Of a stretch of DNA of 64,000 nucleotides, positions 22,000-33,560 are shown piece after piece. Made by a program: the position numbers and the translations under genes. A model generated the notes under the pieces. That model searched no databases. It was not told where the DNA came from and saw only the letters and a program-made list of their open reading frames with translations. Where the stretch lies: assembly GCA_964036045.1 (NCBI GenBank), contig OZ038381.1, positions 101,871,367-101,935,366 of the forward strand, in the 5' to 3' direction. Positions within the stretch are counted from its first letter, which is position 1; each line of letters starts with the position of its first letter. The DNA comes from Eutreptiella sp. 'Long Island Sound 2002' (Eukaryota > Euglenozoa > Euglenophyceae > Eutreptiales > Eutreptiaceae).

Positions 22000-22440
22000 A
22001 GTGCATAAACCGCATGAGCGCTCGTCCCACTCCGCCCCATACAAACCCCATGAAGTCGGGACCCGGAAACACTTTTTCGGCTAAAAATCGAAAAAAAAAA
22101 AACCAAAAGATTCATGATTTTCGACCCAAAAAATGGGGGGGGGACATTTTTGACCCCCCCAACCCCCCCCACCTCCCTCAAAACCTCAAAAAAGTGGGTT
22201 TCAAGTGGGGGAGGTCTTGGGGGGTCCGGACCAAAAACTCATTGGGGGATGCGTTTATTGGGCAAAATAATGATTTTACAAGGGGTTAAACTAACAATTC
22301 AACCCCTCGGGGTAGGGTACGCGAATAGGCCCAAAAAGGCCCAAAATGGGGGCTATGTGGTGTTTTCCCCTATATACGCCTGCCTGGCTTTGATCTAACA
22401 ACCTCTGCGAGGTGATTCTGTTGCCTTCGGCAGTCCACCT
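22000..22440. repeat. dispersed repeat E, long copy
   Basis: Contains GACCCGGAAACACTTTTTCG, AAGTGGGTTTCAAG, ATTGGGGGATGCGTTTATTG, ATGATTTTACAAGGGGTT and ends GATCTAACAACCTCT then TTGCCTTCGGC. The first half recurs at 35575-35755 and the second half at 22864-23035 and 35755-35830. It is not coding. Confidence 0.75.
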
Positions 22441-22537
22441 CAAAGAGAGGCTGACAATCACCCAATCAGTCAGTTACCCAGGCTAGCAGTCACTCAGACA
22501 GAAACACACAATTTGGGTTTTGGTCAGTGGCAGACTC

Positions 22538-22779
22538 GGCTCCAAGCAGTGGGGAGCACCGCAGTTCTCAGAGCAAGCAGTGGCCGAATGGTAATGCAGC
22601 CGACCGCAGACTTTTTGGTTGGCAGTTCGAACCCCGGTCGGGCGAAGATGGCGGCGGCGCCGCCGACAACAATTGACCGACTAGGATTCGAACCGCCATC
22701 TTAAAACTCTGCAGTCAGCTACGTTACCATTGACCCAGGTTTGATGTGACAGCGACGTGCCTCCCCACTGCTTGGAGCC
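22538..22779. repeat. inverted pair of tRNA-like SINE heads
   Basis: The block GGCTCCAAGCAGTGGGGAG starts at 22538 and its reverse complement ends at 22779. Inside each arm is a tRNA-like unit. On plus, an A-box-like TGGCCGAATGG near 22581 is followed by a B-box-like AGTTCGAACCCC near 22625. On minus, TGGGTCAATGG near 22727-22737 is followed by the perfect B box GGTTCGAATCC at 22684-22694. Between them is GGCGGCGGCGCCGCCG. The T-stems do not pair well, so these are tRNA-derived promoters of a SINE rather than working tRNA genes. A foldback of about 240 bases would form in RNA. Confidence 0.62.
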
Positions 22780-22863
22780 TTCTGAGGGGAAACTTTTGAC
22801 CCCCCCCCCCTCATACAAGTGATATCCAGTTTTAATGGATAGAGGCCTCAGAATCAAGAAATC

Positions 22864-23035
22864 CATTGGGGGATTGTCTTATTGGGCAAAATAATGATTT
22901 TACAAGGGGTTGGACAAATATCATGCCTTGGGTTATGCTACGCGAATGACCCCAAAAAGGGGGGGTATACGACGCCCGCGCCTGCACTTGATCTAACAAC
23001 CTCTCTTCAAGGTGATTTCAGCGCCTTTGGCGCCA
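22864..23035. repeat. dispersed repeat E, second-half copy
   Basis: Direct repeat of 22241-22433: ATTGGGGGATTGTCTTATTG, ATGATTTTACAAGGGGTTGG, GATCTAACAACCTCTCTTCA, GCGCCTTTGGCG. Together with the upstream copy it brackets the SINE pair. Confidence 0.72.
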
Positions 23036-23139
23036 ACCCTTTCCCCCAAAATCTCAAATTGGAGAAAGACGGGTTCGAAAACTTTGGGGGGGGTCTGGAG
23101 AAAGGGGGGGGGGGGGTCTGGAATTCGAACAGGCTGCCC

Positions 23140-23820
23140 CCCTTGCTGCATACAAAATTCACACCACGTGCTGTTGCTTCTCCCGATGCACCACAGAAAC
23201 CTTTGGTGCGCAAAAGAGCATGCTCTGCGGGTGCAAAGTGGGTGAAGGTGACTCAGGATGCGCCCGTTCGGAAAGCCAAAAAGCCGTGTACAACTGTTTC
23301 GCAGCAACCTGCATGCACCCATAAGGAGCACCAAATTCTGACGTCCGCAGAAGCCGCTTCTTTTGCAAGCCAGTTTTGGGATTGTAAAGTGCACACCATG
23401 AACGCTTCACAACATGAGTTCTTGGCCACATGCATTGATGTTAATTTGGCTCTGCACAGTGTTGATTATTATTCCGGTCTCACTGACAATGAACCCCAAT
23501 GGACCCCAATGGAGTCCCAAGCCTTGTGGAAGGGGACAACAATGCGGACAATTCGGATTCGGAATAATCAGCGGTCCCCTGTGCATTGCTCCGTCCCGTG
23601 TATCGTCGAGTTTCCAGCTGTTTGCTCAAAAATATGATCACCTATGCCCCCCCTAACCCATACATTTCTGAAACGGCCTTCTCTCACAGATTTCAAAAAG
23701 TATACATATACCACCCCCAAGGAAACAATATTTTGGCGCATCGGACAAAAAATCAAAAACCCTCGGGAAAATGCCAAAACCCACCGAGTTGGCGCACAAC
23801 GGATGTCCCCGAGAGATATA
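23140..23820 (+). mobile_element. R1 element, right part with coding remnant (copy 4)
   Basis: Plus-strand frame 23155-23530 encodes PDAPQKPLVRKRACSAGAKW, then SQQPACTHKEHQ, FWDCKVHTMNASQHEFLATC and VDYYSGLTDNEPQW. The first blocks match the 29.5-kb copy (PDAPQKPLVRKRARSGGANW). The right end ACGGATGTCCCCGAGAGATA at 23801-23820 is the R1 terminus. The left terminus is missing and replaced by a G-rich block fused to repeat E. I do not recognise the protein. Confidence 0.65.
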
Positions 23821-24000
23821 TATACGTGTATATGTAAACATGTAAACATGTGTACACGTATACGTGCACACACACATATGCATGTACGTGCGGATGCGTA
23901 TGCCTGTATACGCACATATTCGCATACATGTATGTGTGTATGCGAACACCATGTCTATACAGGGAGTCTGCATCTACGCGTATATGGTGTTTGCAGCTGT
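23813..24000. repeat. alternating purine-pyrimidine tract
   Basis: TATATACGTGTATATG, ACACGTATACGTGCACACAC, GCATGTACGTGCGGATGCGT and similar, starting directly at the R1 terminus. This is the same relation as at 14571-14663. Confidence 0.8.
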
Positions 24001-25969
24001 GCTTGATATGACGTGATTTTTCGTCCCTGCTTCGAAACTCTGTACATCCAGGGGCTGGTGGTCTGTCAACACCACTGGTCTACGAGCAATTACCAGATAA
24101 TGATCATTCCGTAGCTGGGCTCAGGTTGTGTGCAATGGAAGTTGCTATCAGACGTTCCTTGGCATCGCTCGCACGGGCCTTGCCCACACATCACGGAGAA
24201 CGTGCATTGTGAGGTCATGTTGCATGTTTTCTTGTGTCAGGGACAATGTGTGTGTGTCTGGTTGTTGGCTGTCTGGTCTATTATTGGCTGTTGCGTGGGC
24301 TTTTCAATGCCAGCGCTGTATTTGGGACCCGGAGCCACATGCTACATCAAGAATCTCAAGCATGGCATCAGATCACACCTCTGTTCCATATCCCCGTCTT
24401 TCCCTTGTTTAACGGAAGGCATTGCAGCAATGAAGATGTTGGAGCATCGGACAAGCTTCACACAGATCCTCCTAAAGGTTTTATTGTTGAAAAAGCACAC
24501 GCTGCATGTGGTTTCTTGGATGAATGCTGAGCCGTATCACAACTTGTCCAATTCAAACTTTAGCATGGGGATTTTGCATAGCTAAGAATCAGGCAGTCGC
24601 ATGAATTGAAGATCAAGGTTAGGTACACAAGATATGGCATAAACAGAGGTGAATCAAAATTAGCTGTGACAGCTCATCTTTTCCACAAATCAAGCGAAGC
24701 CATGCCCAAAGATGAATCAAACGGGAACATCTTTAGCCCAGGTGGACCCATGACTGAGAACAAATGCATTTCATACATCAACAGTAGCCCTTTAAGCAAA
24801 TGGGTTGTCAGAGGTTGTGGGAAGTTTTGAGGTATGCATTGTGCAAAAGGCCTTCGGTTTACCAGCGATCGTGACCCTCCAGGCACCTACATTTTTTTCA
24901 CCGTTTTGTGGGACAACTGCAGATACTAGGCAGAATTTTTTTCGGGGGGGATTTATGTTGCGCTGCCTCAATCCACTTTCAAACTATTGGTCTAACAATT
25001 CAACAGTCTGTGGCTGTATACACCGCTGCGTTGTCACATCACATTGTGAACTTGCTTTGATGATTACTTGCCAGCATCGTCAGCGACGCAGACGTGCCGT
25101 GAACCAAAGCGGTAGCCATCGAGGGATCTCATGTTGGTGACTATCATTCTGCCCGCCCCCTGACTAATCTAATCCCACAAGCATGACAGCCCTTGTACAG
25201 TGCGCAATAACTTCGTTGTGAAGGTAGGAGTACCGATGTTCACGCTCTGCCAATCTAATCCTGGACCGTCTCCAACGCGACGGAGATGCGATTTCTCAAG
25301 TACATGTGCCTGTTCCTCCAGAAGCTGTCCAAGAGCCACCCAAAGCATCCATAGCAGACTGCCAGATGAGCACCACAATACAGCAGTGCAGGCAGAACGG
25401 CACCCACTCATTTAGACATGCCCACAGGCCTTGCCCACAGGCGACGCAAATTACCACACATCGCCACATACAGACACAGGAGCACACAGGCCCACACCCA
25501 AGCATCAAACAACCTATAAACACCGAAGGACCCACAGCGCGTGCAGACACACACCCAAGCAGACAAAGAGAGGAACACGCGCACGCACACACACACGATA
25601 ACCGCGATAAACAGACGCTGGGGCGAAGATCCCTGAATGTTCAGTAACTCGTCAGGTGTGTGCCAACAAGAACAACAACAAGTACCCATGACATGCACGA
25701 GCTGCAACAAGGGGAGGAGGGTGAAGGTCAGCAGCCCCAGTGTGCAGGCTGTATGGAAAAGTGCATCGTGCAGCAGCTGCGGGGCACAAAAATTGCTGGT
25801 GAGACCGTCCCCGACCCCCACCAAACCTGTTGTAGAAGCAAGCAAGCCAAACAGGCCAACAACAGCACACATCGAACGGTAGAAGGGGGTATGCACGGGC
25901 AGAAACAGAACCTGTCAAGAAAAAAAGGGGGGGAGGAGTCAGATGACTGATCACCCTGGTACTGGATTG

Positions 25970-26015
<46 letters not shown>

Positions 26016-29000
26016 ACACACACACACACAGACCTGCAGTGGTTGCAGTAGCTGCCCCAAGCACGCAATATCTCTATCCTAGACCCCAGTGATCCCATGC
26101 ACAGATATCTCAATACGCAAATACCAGCTTCTTTACAGATCCTCATCCCCCCCCCACACACACAACACACAAGGGAAACAAACCCCAAATTGGGATGCCA
26201 TTTGCCCAATGCCTTCAGGAAGCGGAGGTAGATACACACAAATCCTGCGACAGCCACTGATGCCCGAACCACCATGCACATCCAGCAGACCGAGTGCAAT
26301 GTCCACAATACCATAAATGGTAAGAGCTAGCTTGCAAACGTTATTTGGCATATCCGCTCACAAGTGACATGACTGTGCCATGCACCTATGCATGCGATAC
26401 TGCAGACCCAGAAATGGGGGCTGCACTACCAGCACTCCTGTTCATAGAGAATGCCCACAGCGGGAGAATGCGTGAGTAGGAGGTGGGAAGGGGTTGACGA
26501 CACATACCACTCGCTGCATACAAAACTTGGACCTGTGGTACAGCACTCTCATTGAACATGAGCAGCAAAATGCATCAGCCCCAATACTGTGGCACAAGCA
26601 TCCACATACTTGGACTACTCGCGCACACAGATTGGGATGTGGGTGTGGGTGTGGATGCGTTTGTGATATATTGGATTTGCATTGCGCACGTACAGCGCAC
26701 ACGGCACTTGCGCACCTCAGGGTGTCAATCCATTGAGGGTTACAGTTCGATTTGAATCCCAGGGTCTCACAACCAGCCTAAATCCAAAGCCCACAGCACA
26801 AACACACACACACACACACAAAGATATTCTCGCGCACACACTCACAACTGGACATCTATAATCACCCCCTTTTGTTTTGGCAATCCAATCCTCCAAACCA
26901 ACCCGGTGCAATCTGTCTATTACAACGATCGATGACGGAAGCCCATGAAACACTCGTATGCCCTCTAGAACGCGGCGTACGGTCCAAAACCGACATGTAC
27001 TTGCCTTGCAGACTCGGAGCTCACCCGTGTTTAAGCCCCACACAGCCCATGTGATTGGTGCACTGTGCCGCAACTATGCTGCAACACCTGTGACACATAC
27101 TGCCACACAATACCATGTCGCATATCCCTGCAATGTGCAAAACATTGCCATAGTTCTCAGAATCCTTGGCCTCCTCCTTCCACGCTCCAGGTTTCGATGC
27201 CATATCAGTCCTTAGAACTTGAAAACATGGCTTTTCCGGTACCCACACTCGTGGAGCAGACCCTTCACGGGGCCTTGTGTTGGCCATCCTGCCTTGTCCA
27301 GATCTGTGACAAGAACAAACCACGCCTTCCCATCTCAAGATAGTGCGGAAGCCACAATATGCTTTTTCGGGCCCAATGCTTGGATTTCCTGGCTGCCATT
27401 GAGCAACACTGGATGAGCACAGGTAACTCTCGGTAAGTATAGGGACCGAAGGACCAAGTGCAGCTTGATGACATTTTGTCCAGGCAGCTGCACAACAAAA
27501 CCTTGTCGGGTGCTATTTATGCCCAGGCCACACTTGGAAACAAGGGGCCGAAAGAAAGAGTTCGGGAAAGAGTTTGTGTGAAGCATGCCGATGGTGGCAT
27601 GGGGGGGATGCCAAGGGGCTGAGACATCACTTGTGAGCAGAGGGGCAGCTGCCCCACTCTCACCAGCCAACAATATGCTCCCCTAACGCCCGTGGACTAA
27701 CAGGGCTTACAAACATCGAATCGGTGTGTACACCTGGATATACCAACCGGCACACTTACGGAGTCTTCATGGCAAACCCCTCCTCCTCATGCTGAAGTAT
27801 CCGCAATCGTCTGGAAGCAGCAGGTCATTTGATCAGGTGTCATGTTGTTGGCAAGAAACAGTCACCTCATCATTTTGGGTCAACTCGGGGTTTCCTTGCG
27901 CAACAAAGTGGGCAGAATGCCAAATCAGTGATATCTTTGCCCTGTTCTGCACCAGTCACTCCCTTGCTATGAATGGGCTCCAAAAATATGGAAAAAAAAG
28001 CAGGCAGAACATGATTTCTGGACGCCGCTGTACGCTTCTTCTTTCCTACTTCGGTGAGTCTATCTTGAAAACAAAAACAGGGGATCACGTTCCGTGATCA
28101 CAGTTTCCGCAGGGCGCAGGAAGGGCCTCAAGCCATGCCCTGCTAGAACCCCCTGTGCCTTGACACTTGTGGAGTATTGGGAAACCAGCGCATCCACCAG
28201 CTGGCGTCGTGCTGGTGTCATCATACAGTGGGAGAAAATGTTTGGGGGGGGGGGGGCGAGGGGCAAGGTGCCCTGCTGAAAGAGACGGTTTGGCAGGAGG
28301 ACAGAAAAGGTGGAGATAAGGAATCGGGCAATGCAACCTGTTGTGCCACAAACAGCCTCCATCATCGACTCTGGGCCCGAGACTGCGATTGTCACTGCTC
28401 TCCCAGGTCTGGGCATATTGCTTGCAACCATCTGCACCGCAACAGATTTGGAAGGAGCCTTGGCAGTCATCAGACATCTGATACAACCCTGAGCACATAC
28501 TGACTCCTGACTACCGTAGCTTCGGCATGAATGAGTCTTTCTGGCCACATCGCTCACGTTAAGACTCCAGGGATTGCGTCACTGACTTTCTTTGCCTGTT
28601 GCATTCCTGAATGCGACTGAGAACTTGAGGGGCACTGAGCCCCGGCACCGCATGCACAGCGGGTGTCTCTCTGGAAGGGATCCAGGACCAAGGCCCTCCA
28701 AAAAGGCTGATGCAGAGGTTTTGTGCAAGTGCCCCTTGCCGAAGGTGAACTGCTTGAGGAAGCTTCAATGGGAACTTTTGCAGGTTTTGTGTTTGCAGCT
28801 ACGTACACATCCACATCAGCGAGGACAGATCTACAGTCCTGGCAGGCACCAATGTTTCGACCCCAGCCCTTCAAAGAGCACCACCGGCGCTGCAGCTTCT
28901 ACGTACTACAACGCCACCAAAAACCAAGAAGGAACAAGAAAAAAGCAGTGACACCGGTACACTAAGAAAGAGCAGCCGTGCAGCGGTGCCCCCAATGAAA

Positions 29001-29518
29001 ATGCCCACTACTGGCACCATGTACGCACTACGTCACACAGTGTGCACACCTTGCTGCGTTGGACAAAAAGCTGCGCATTGGATCAACATGATAGTTCAGG
29101 GGCGGGAGACAAACGACAAATTGTGTGAGACGAAAGATGATGCCAACGCAGGTGTAAGCACAGGGTTCATGAAGCCTGACCTGCTTTGTGAGACGTCCCA
29201 CGTGGCCGCTCCAGAACCAGGGCTTCTGTTCTACACAATATTCCACACGGAATTGTTGCGGATGCTTCTGGGCCAATTTGTCCAAGTGTGACTGCCAGCA
29301 GAACAAGGAAAGCCCAAGGCTACATTCGACCAGATACACGGAAATCTATTCACTTGCACGTGGCTTTGCATCAAAGACACTCAGTGGGCAGCCAACATGG
29401 CATGTTTGAGAGGAGGATCCCAAATTTTGAGCATCAGGGCGAAAATTGGCAATTGCCACAGTAAAGGCAAACTGGATGGGCACAAACCGTTTGGCGTGGC
29501 ACCAGGTCTATGTTACAC
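24001..29518. other. 5.5 kb without recognised genes
   Basis: Open frames are short and none matches a family I know. A (CA)n microsatellite lies at 25969-26031 and a looser CA-rich stretch at 25430-25600. A cysteine and histidine-rich plus-strand peptide near 27065-27165 (CCNTCDTYCH, then CAKHCH) is the only motif-like feature. It faintly resembles a piggyBac C-terminal finger but lacks support. A G-run of about 12 is at 28243-28256. Confidence 0.45.
25969..26031 (+). repeat. (CA)n microsatellite
   Basis: About 30 CA units, interrupted once by a TA. Confidence 0.97.
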
Positions 29519-30390
29519 AATATCTCTCGGGGACACTGAGAACGCAGTGGGTTTTCGGGGGTTGGTGCCATTGTTGCCTCATTTGTGCCCACTGAGTATT
29601 CTGGGGGTAGGGTATGTGGGGTATATCCGGAAAGCCCTTGAAAAGGGCTTTCAGAACACCCCAGGTTTGCATGCTGTACTGACGATATGTTTGAGATTTC
29701 CGTCCGTTTTGGACGGTTCCTGTGTTGCTTGCTGCCTCCTTTTGTCAACAGGCAGCTACCATTTCTTCATACAAATTCACGCCAGGCGCTGTTGCACCCC
29801 CAGATGCACCACAGAAACCCTTGGTTCGCAAAAGGGCACGCTCTGGGGGTGCAAACTGGGTGCAATTTACTCGTCAGATGTCCCCTAGCAAAGCAAAAAG
29901 GCCTCATACAGCCGGTTTGCAGCAACCTGCATGCACCCAGGAGGCCCACCAGGACCACTGTGGGCCATACCTCTCAACACAGGGTGGGTGCCTGTGAAGG
30001 CACGCAGGCTACAGGACTGGGGAAAATTGAAGAAATATGTTCCCGTTCACAAGCAGGGCAATGTATGCCCCAATGGGGTCCCAGCCCTTGTGGAGAGTGA
30101 CAATAATGGCGACAATTTGGAGTCGGAATGATAAGCCTTCCCCTGTGCATTGTTCTGTCCTGTGCCTCGTCCAATTTCCAGCTCTGTACTCAAAAATGTG
30201 ACCACCTACCCCCCCCCAAACCCATACATTTCTCAAACAGCCTTTTCTCACAGATTTCACAAAAAAACACATACCCCCCCCCCAGGGAACAATATTTTGG
30301 CGCATCAGACCAAAAGCTCAGAAAACCTGAAAAAAAGTTTAAAAAAACCCACTGAGTTGGCACATTATGGACAGCCCCCAAGAGATATGT
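29519..30390 (+). mobile_element. R1 element, most complete copy (copy 5, about 0.87 kb)
   Basis: Both ends are present: ATATCTCTCGGGGACACTGA at 29520 and, reversed, ACATATCTCTTGGGGGCTGT at 30371-30390. The similarity between ends extends inward (GTGGGTTTTCG versus GTGGGTTTTTTT) as long imperfect TIRs. Inside, the plus strand encodes PDAPQKPLVRKRARSGGANW and SKAKRPHTAGLQQPACTQEA near 29800-29945. A shifted frame near 29960-30060 gives LWAIPLNTGWVPVKARRLQD and LKKYVPVHKQGNV. A target duplication is not obvious. It is probably a non-autonomous DNA element carrying fragments of an unknown gene. Confidence 0.65.
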
Positions 30391-30884
30391 GATGCGTTGA
30401 AATGCTACTGGGACCACGGGACAATTCCACCCTCAACTTTGCACAAACTGGGGCTCCATCCTCTCCAAACGATTCAAGGATCTGGGTGGATTGGATACAG
30501 GGATGGGCTTATCAACAGGGGGGGGTGAATTTCAAGACCCACCCACCTAGAATTTGGGAAACCCCAGGGACCCAGAATTGTCCCACCCCCACCAGGGGGG
30601 GGGGGGGTGTTGGACAGCCAACCACCCACCCACCCAACCACCCACCCAGCAAAGCAGTACACAAGACACATCAGACAGCACTCGTTTAACAAAGAAGAAA
30701 TGGTTCCAAATGGGGGAAAAAAAATGCAAGTGGTGCTGTCCGTGGCCCCCTGTGTTTAACTACCTTGATTCATTGAGTGGGGTTTGGGGAAGGGGTTGAG
30801 AGCAAGGGGGAGGGGTTAAGGGGTATCATGGCCTGTGACTGACTGACGAACTGCCCGAAGTGCTACGCGGGGAAAAAATCAGAA
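30391..30884. other. low-complexity spacer
   Basis: Contains a G-run of about 12 near 30596-30607 and a CCAACCACCCACCC repeat at 30617-30650. No gene is recognised. Confidence 0.5.
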
Positions 30885-30936
30885 GTGGCCCACAGGTGGG
30901 CACATCGCCTACTGGCATGCATTTTCAGTAAAATTG
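30885..30936 (+). repeat. direct repeat flanking a satellite A block, left copy
   Basis: GTGGCCCACAGGTGGGCACA, then TCGCCTACTGGCATGC and ATTTTCAGTAAAATTG. It matches 32079-32129 with about four differences over roughly 51 bases. Confidence 0.85.
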
Positions 30937-31780
30937 TATTGCCTTCGGCAAGGCACCTCGAAGAGGGGAGAGGAACGACCATTTTTGAGCTGCCGAGGCT
31001 ATAAAACTACATAAGCAGGTTGTGCCCCAGGCCCTTGGGGAGCCCCCCCGCCCGAAACCCAAATAAGGTGAAAAACACATAAAGAGCGGCTAAAACATGC
31101 TTTACATAGGATATTTGATCATTTTGGATTGTCAGAGTATCAAAAAGATCCGTTTCGGAAATTTCCATTTTTGAGCTGCCGAGGCTGGAAAACTGCATCA
31201 GCAGGTTGTGCCCCGGCCCGCTTGGAAGCCCCCCCTCACCCCAAAACACCCAAATAGGGTGAAAAACACATAAATGAGGGGCCAAAACATGCTTTACATA
31301 GGATATTTGATCATTTTGGATGGTAAGAATATCAAATTGGAAATTTCCATTTTTGAGTTGCCGAGGCTGGTAAACTGCATAAGCAGGTTGTGCCCTAGAC
31401 CCCTTGGGAGCCCCCCCCCCCCCCCAACACCCAAATAGGGTGAAAAACACATAAAGAGGGGCTAAAACATGCTTTACATAGGATATTTGATGATTTTGGA
31501 TGGTAAGAATATATAAAAAAAAACAGTTTTGGAAATTTCCATTTTTGAGTTGCCGGGGCTGGAAAACTACATAAGCGGAAAACTGCATAAGCAGGTTGTG
31601 CCCTGGCCCCCTTGGGACCCCCCCCCCGCCAACACCCAAATAGGGTGAAAACCACATAAAGAGGGGCTAAAACATGCTTTACATAGCATATTTCATCATT
31701 GTGAGTGGTCACAATATCAAAAAATGTTTTGCAAATTTTTCCCTTTTTGACCTGTAGAGGGTGGAAAACTGCTTGAGCAG
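30937..31780. repeat. satellite A variant, third block (4 monomers)
   Basis: CTAAAACATGCTTTACATAG blocks near 31093, 31289, 31465 and 31671, with period 180-205. It differs from the 15-22 kb version by GGATATTTGATCATTTTGGA and TTTTTGAGTTGCCGAGGCTG. A TTGCCTTCGGCAA hairpin is at 30939. It forms a separate subfamily of the same satellite. Confidence 0.88.
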
Positions 31781-32078
31781 TTTGTGCACACACCAAATGC
31801 CATTGAAGCACCTACAAACAACAATTTCGAAGCTTTTGGGGGGCCCATGGCTCGGGCTAGATGGGCCCAGCGGCCACCACGTGGGTCCCCATGGGCGCTC
31901 AAGTACCCATATTGTCACCAAATGATCACCCAAACCCAACCTAGGGGCAACAAAAGGGTTTCGAAAAAAGTCGAAATGTGAAAATTTTTTCAGGTGCCAC
32001 TAAATAGCCTACACAACAACAATTTTGGGGCTTTCGGAGGGCCCATGGCACGGGCTACATAGGCCTAGCGGCCACTAC
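31781..32078. repeat. two units of a CCATGGC / GCGGCCAC repeat
   Basis: GGGCCCATGGCTCGGGCTAG at 31840 and GGGCCCATGGCACGGGCTAC at 32039 are each followed by an AGCGGCCAC block. AAATGATCACCCAAACCC at 31919-31936 links it to repeat family D (34.7-35.4 kb). Confidence 0.6.
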
Positions 32079-32129
32079 GTGGCCACAGGTGGGCACATCG
32101 CCTACATGCATGCATTTTCAGTAAAATTG
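32079..32129 (+). repeat. direct repeat flanking a satellite A block, right copy
   Basis: GTGGCCACAGGTGGGCACAT, then CGCCTACATGCATGC and ATTTTCAGTAAAATTG, the partner of 30885-30936. Together they bracket about 1.14 kb containing satellite A. Confidence 0.85.
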
Positions 32130-33150
32130 GTAATTGCTTCTTTGCGATAAGGTCGTGTAATTTTTTTATTTTTGCGGTAAACGCGTGTAGGAAAAAATCG
32201 TCACATTGTGTAATTTTTTTTTGCCGTAAGCCGTGTAATTTTTTTTTTTGCGGTAAATGCGTGCAACAAAAAAAGCGTCACGTCGTGTAACTTTTTTTTT
32301 GCGGTAATGCGTGTGACCGGCTTACACGACTTACCGCAAAAAAAAACTTACACGACTGGACGATTTTTTTGTTACACGCATTTACCGCAAAAAAAAAAAT
32401 ACACGAATTACAACATACACATGTTTGGACACCCACCCACCCAAAATTTCCAAGACACCCATCCACCCACCCACCCCCCGTCCTGTCGGATGCCCACTAA
32501 GCACATCCCTGATTGGATATCCGCTGGTAATTTGGCTTTGATAGACCGCTTCTTGAGCTGGATCCGATTCTCAACCTCAAGATGATGCACTAGAGACTGT
32601 GCTGTGCTGTGCTGTGCTGTGCAATGCTATGGTTGCATGTCGCAACCAGACCTTAAAAAGCAACTCACTCTTGTCCTTTGCCGCATACAGCAGACTGATC
32701 TTCGTCGTCTCCTGAGGATTGCTCAGGATCTCTTGAATCAGCATATACAAGGGAATAATCCCAGTCCCTGTGAAACACGTGACATGGCCGTAGTTCAGTA
32801 AAAGTATTGGATTGGGACAGAAACCCAGAGTTCAATAACCACCCACAACGATCCAAAACCCTTGTAAAGCATGCCTTACACGCCATTTATATGTTTTCAC
32901 TCATTTGGCCATTGGGAGGGGGGCTTCAATTCAAAGCTTCACCAGCGGTATCCGTTCAGGGAGGACAGGAATCTGGCAACTTGCACACGGGAAGGGGTTG
33001 GTGGGCAGGTCAGGGTCAGCCATCCCCCACCCTTTCCTCAAGGACCTGAGGTTTGGTTGGCTCCAAAGGTGCAAAATTTTGGCTCTGCCAACATGCACCA
33101 AAACATATACGGCATGAAGGAGGAGACCGGGTCCCCAATAGTTGAGGTAA
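32130..33150. other. region around the inverted repeat, no gene seen
   Basis: Holds the inverted repeat at 32230-32408, CCACCCACCC microsatellite-like sequence at 32430-32480 and a GTGCT repeat (32601-32622). I see no convincing exon. Confidence 0.45.
32230..32408. repeat. 90-bp inverted repeat with no spacer
   Basis: The left arm (32230-32318) reads CGTGTAATTTTTTTTT, GCGGTAAATGCGTGCAAC, AAAAAAAGCGTCACGTCGTG and TTGCGGTAATGCGTG. The right arm (32319-32408) is its reverse complement at close to 90 percent. The left arm is preceded by another diverged direct copy (32140-32228). DNA could extrude a cruciform, and RNA would form a long hairpin. Confidence 0.85.
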
Positions 33151-33560
33151 TCTGTTTAGGGCTGCAGTGCACTTGCCAACAATTGAGTAAATCCGTCGAA
33201 TGTTAGGCCGCATCCACCAACAGTTCAGTAACATCCACTGAAAACTAGGCCGCACCTGGCAACAGCTGAGTAACATCGAACAGCAGGCCTCGCCTGCAAA
33301 CAGTCGCACACTAGACACCCAAAAATTAAATCAACCTGTTTTAAGTTGCAATGCATCTACCAACAGTTGAACAAGTCCACTGAAAGTTAGTCCTCACCCG
33401 CAAACAGTTCAGTAACGTCCCCCAAAGTTTCGGTCGCAGCCTCCAATCCTTAGATAACATCCACTGAAAATTTGGCCTTGCCTGCAAACAGTCGCACAGG
33501 ATACCCAACAATTGAGGTCACATGTTTACAGTTGCGGTGCACCTACCAACTGTTGAGTGA
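33150..33560. repeat. diverged minisatellite, unit about 45-50 bp
   Basis: Recurrent pieces CAACAGTT, AGTAACATCCACTGAAAA, TAGGCCGCA and CCTGCAAACAGTCGCACA in the same order about eight times. Divergence between units is high, so it is old. Confidence 0.7.

Noticed and set aside
22579-22645. tRNA gene
   Set aside because: A and B box-like sequences are present, but the T-stem and acceptor stem do not pair, and an inverted sister copy lies beside it. SINE head is the better reading.
26652-27073. Minus-strand open frames near the CA microsatellite
   Set aside because: Short, low complexity and driven by CA/GT repeats.
27065-27165. Second piggyBac cysteine finger (CCNTCDTYCH, CAKHCH)
   Set aside because: Cysteine spacing does not match the family, and no DDE blocks are found upstream on the plus strand.
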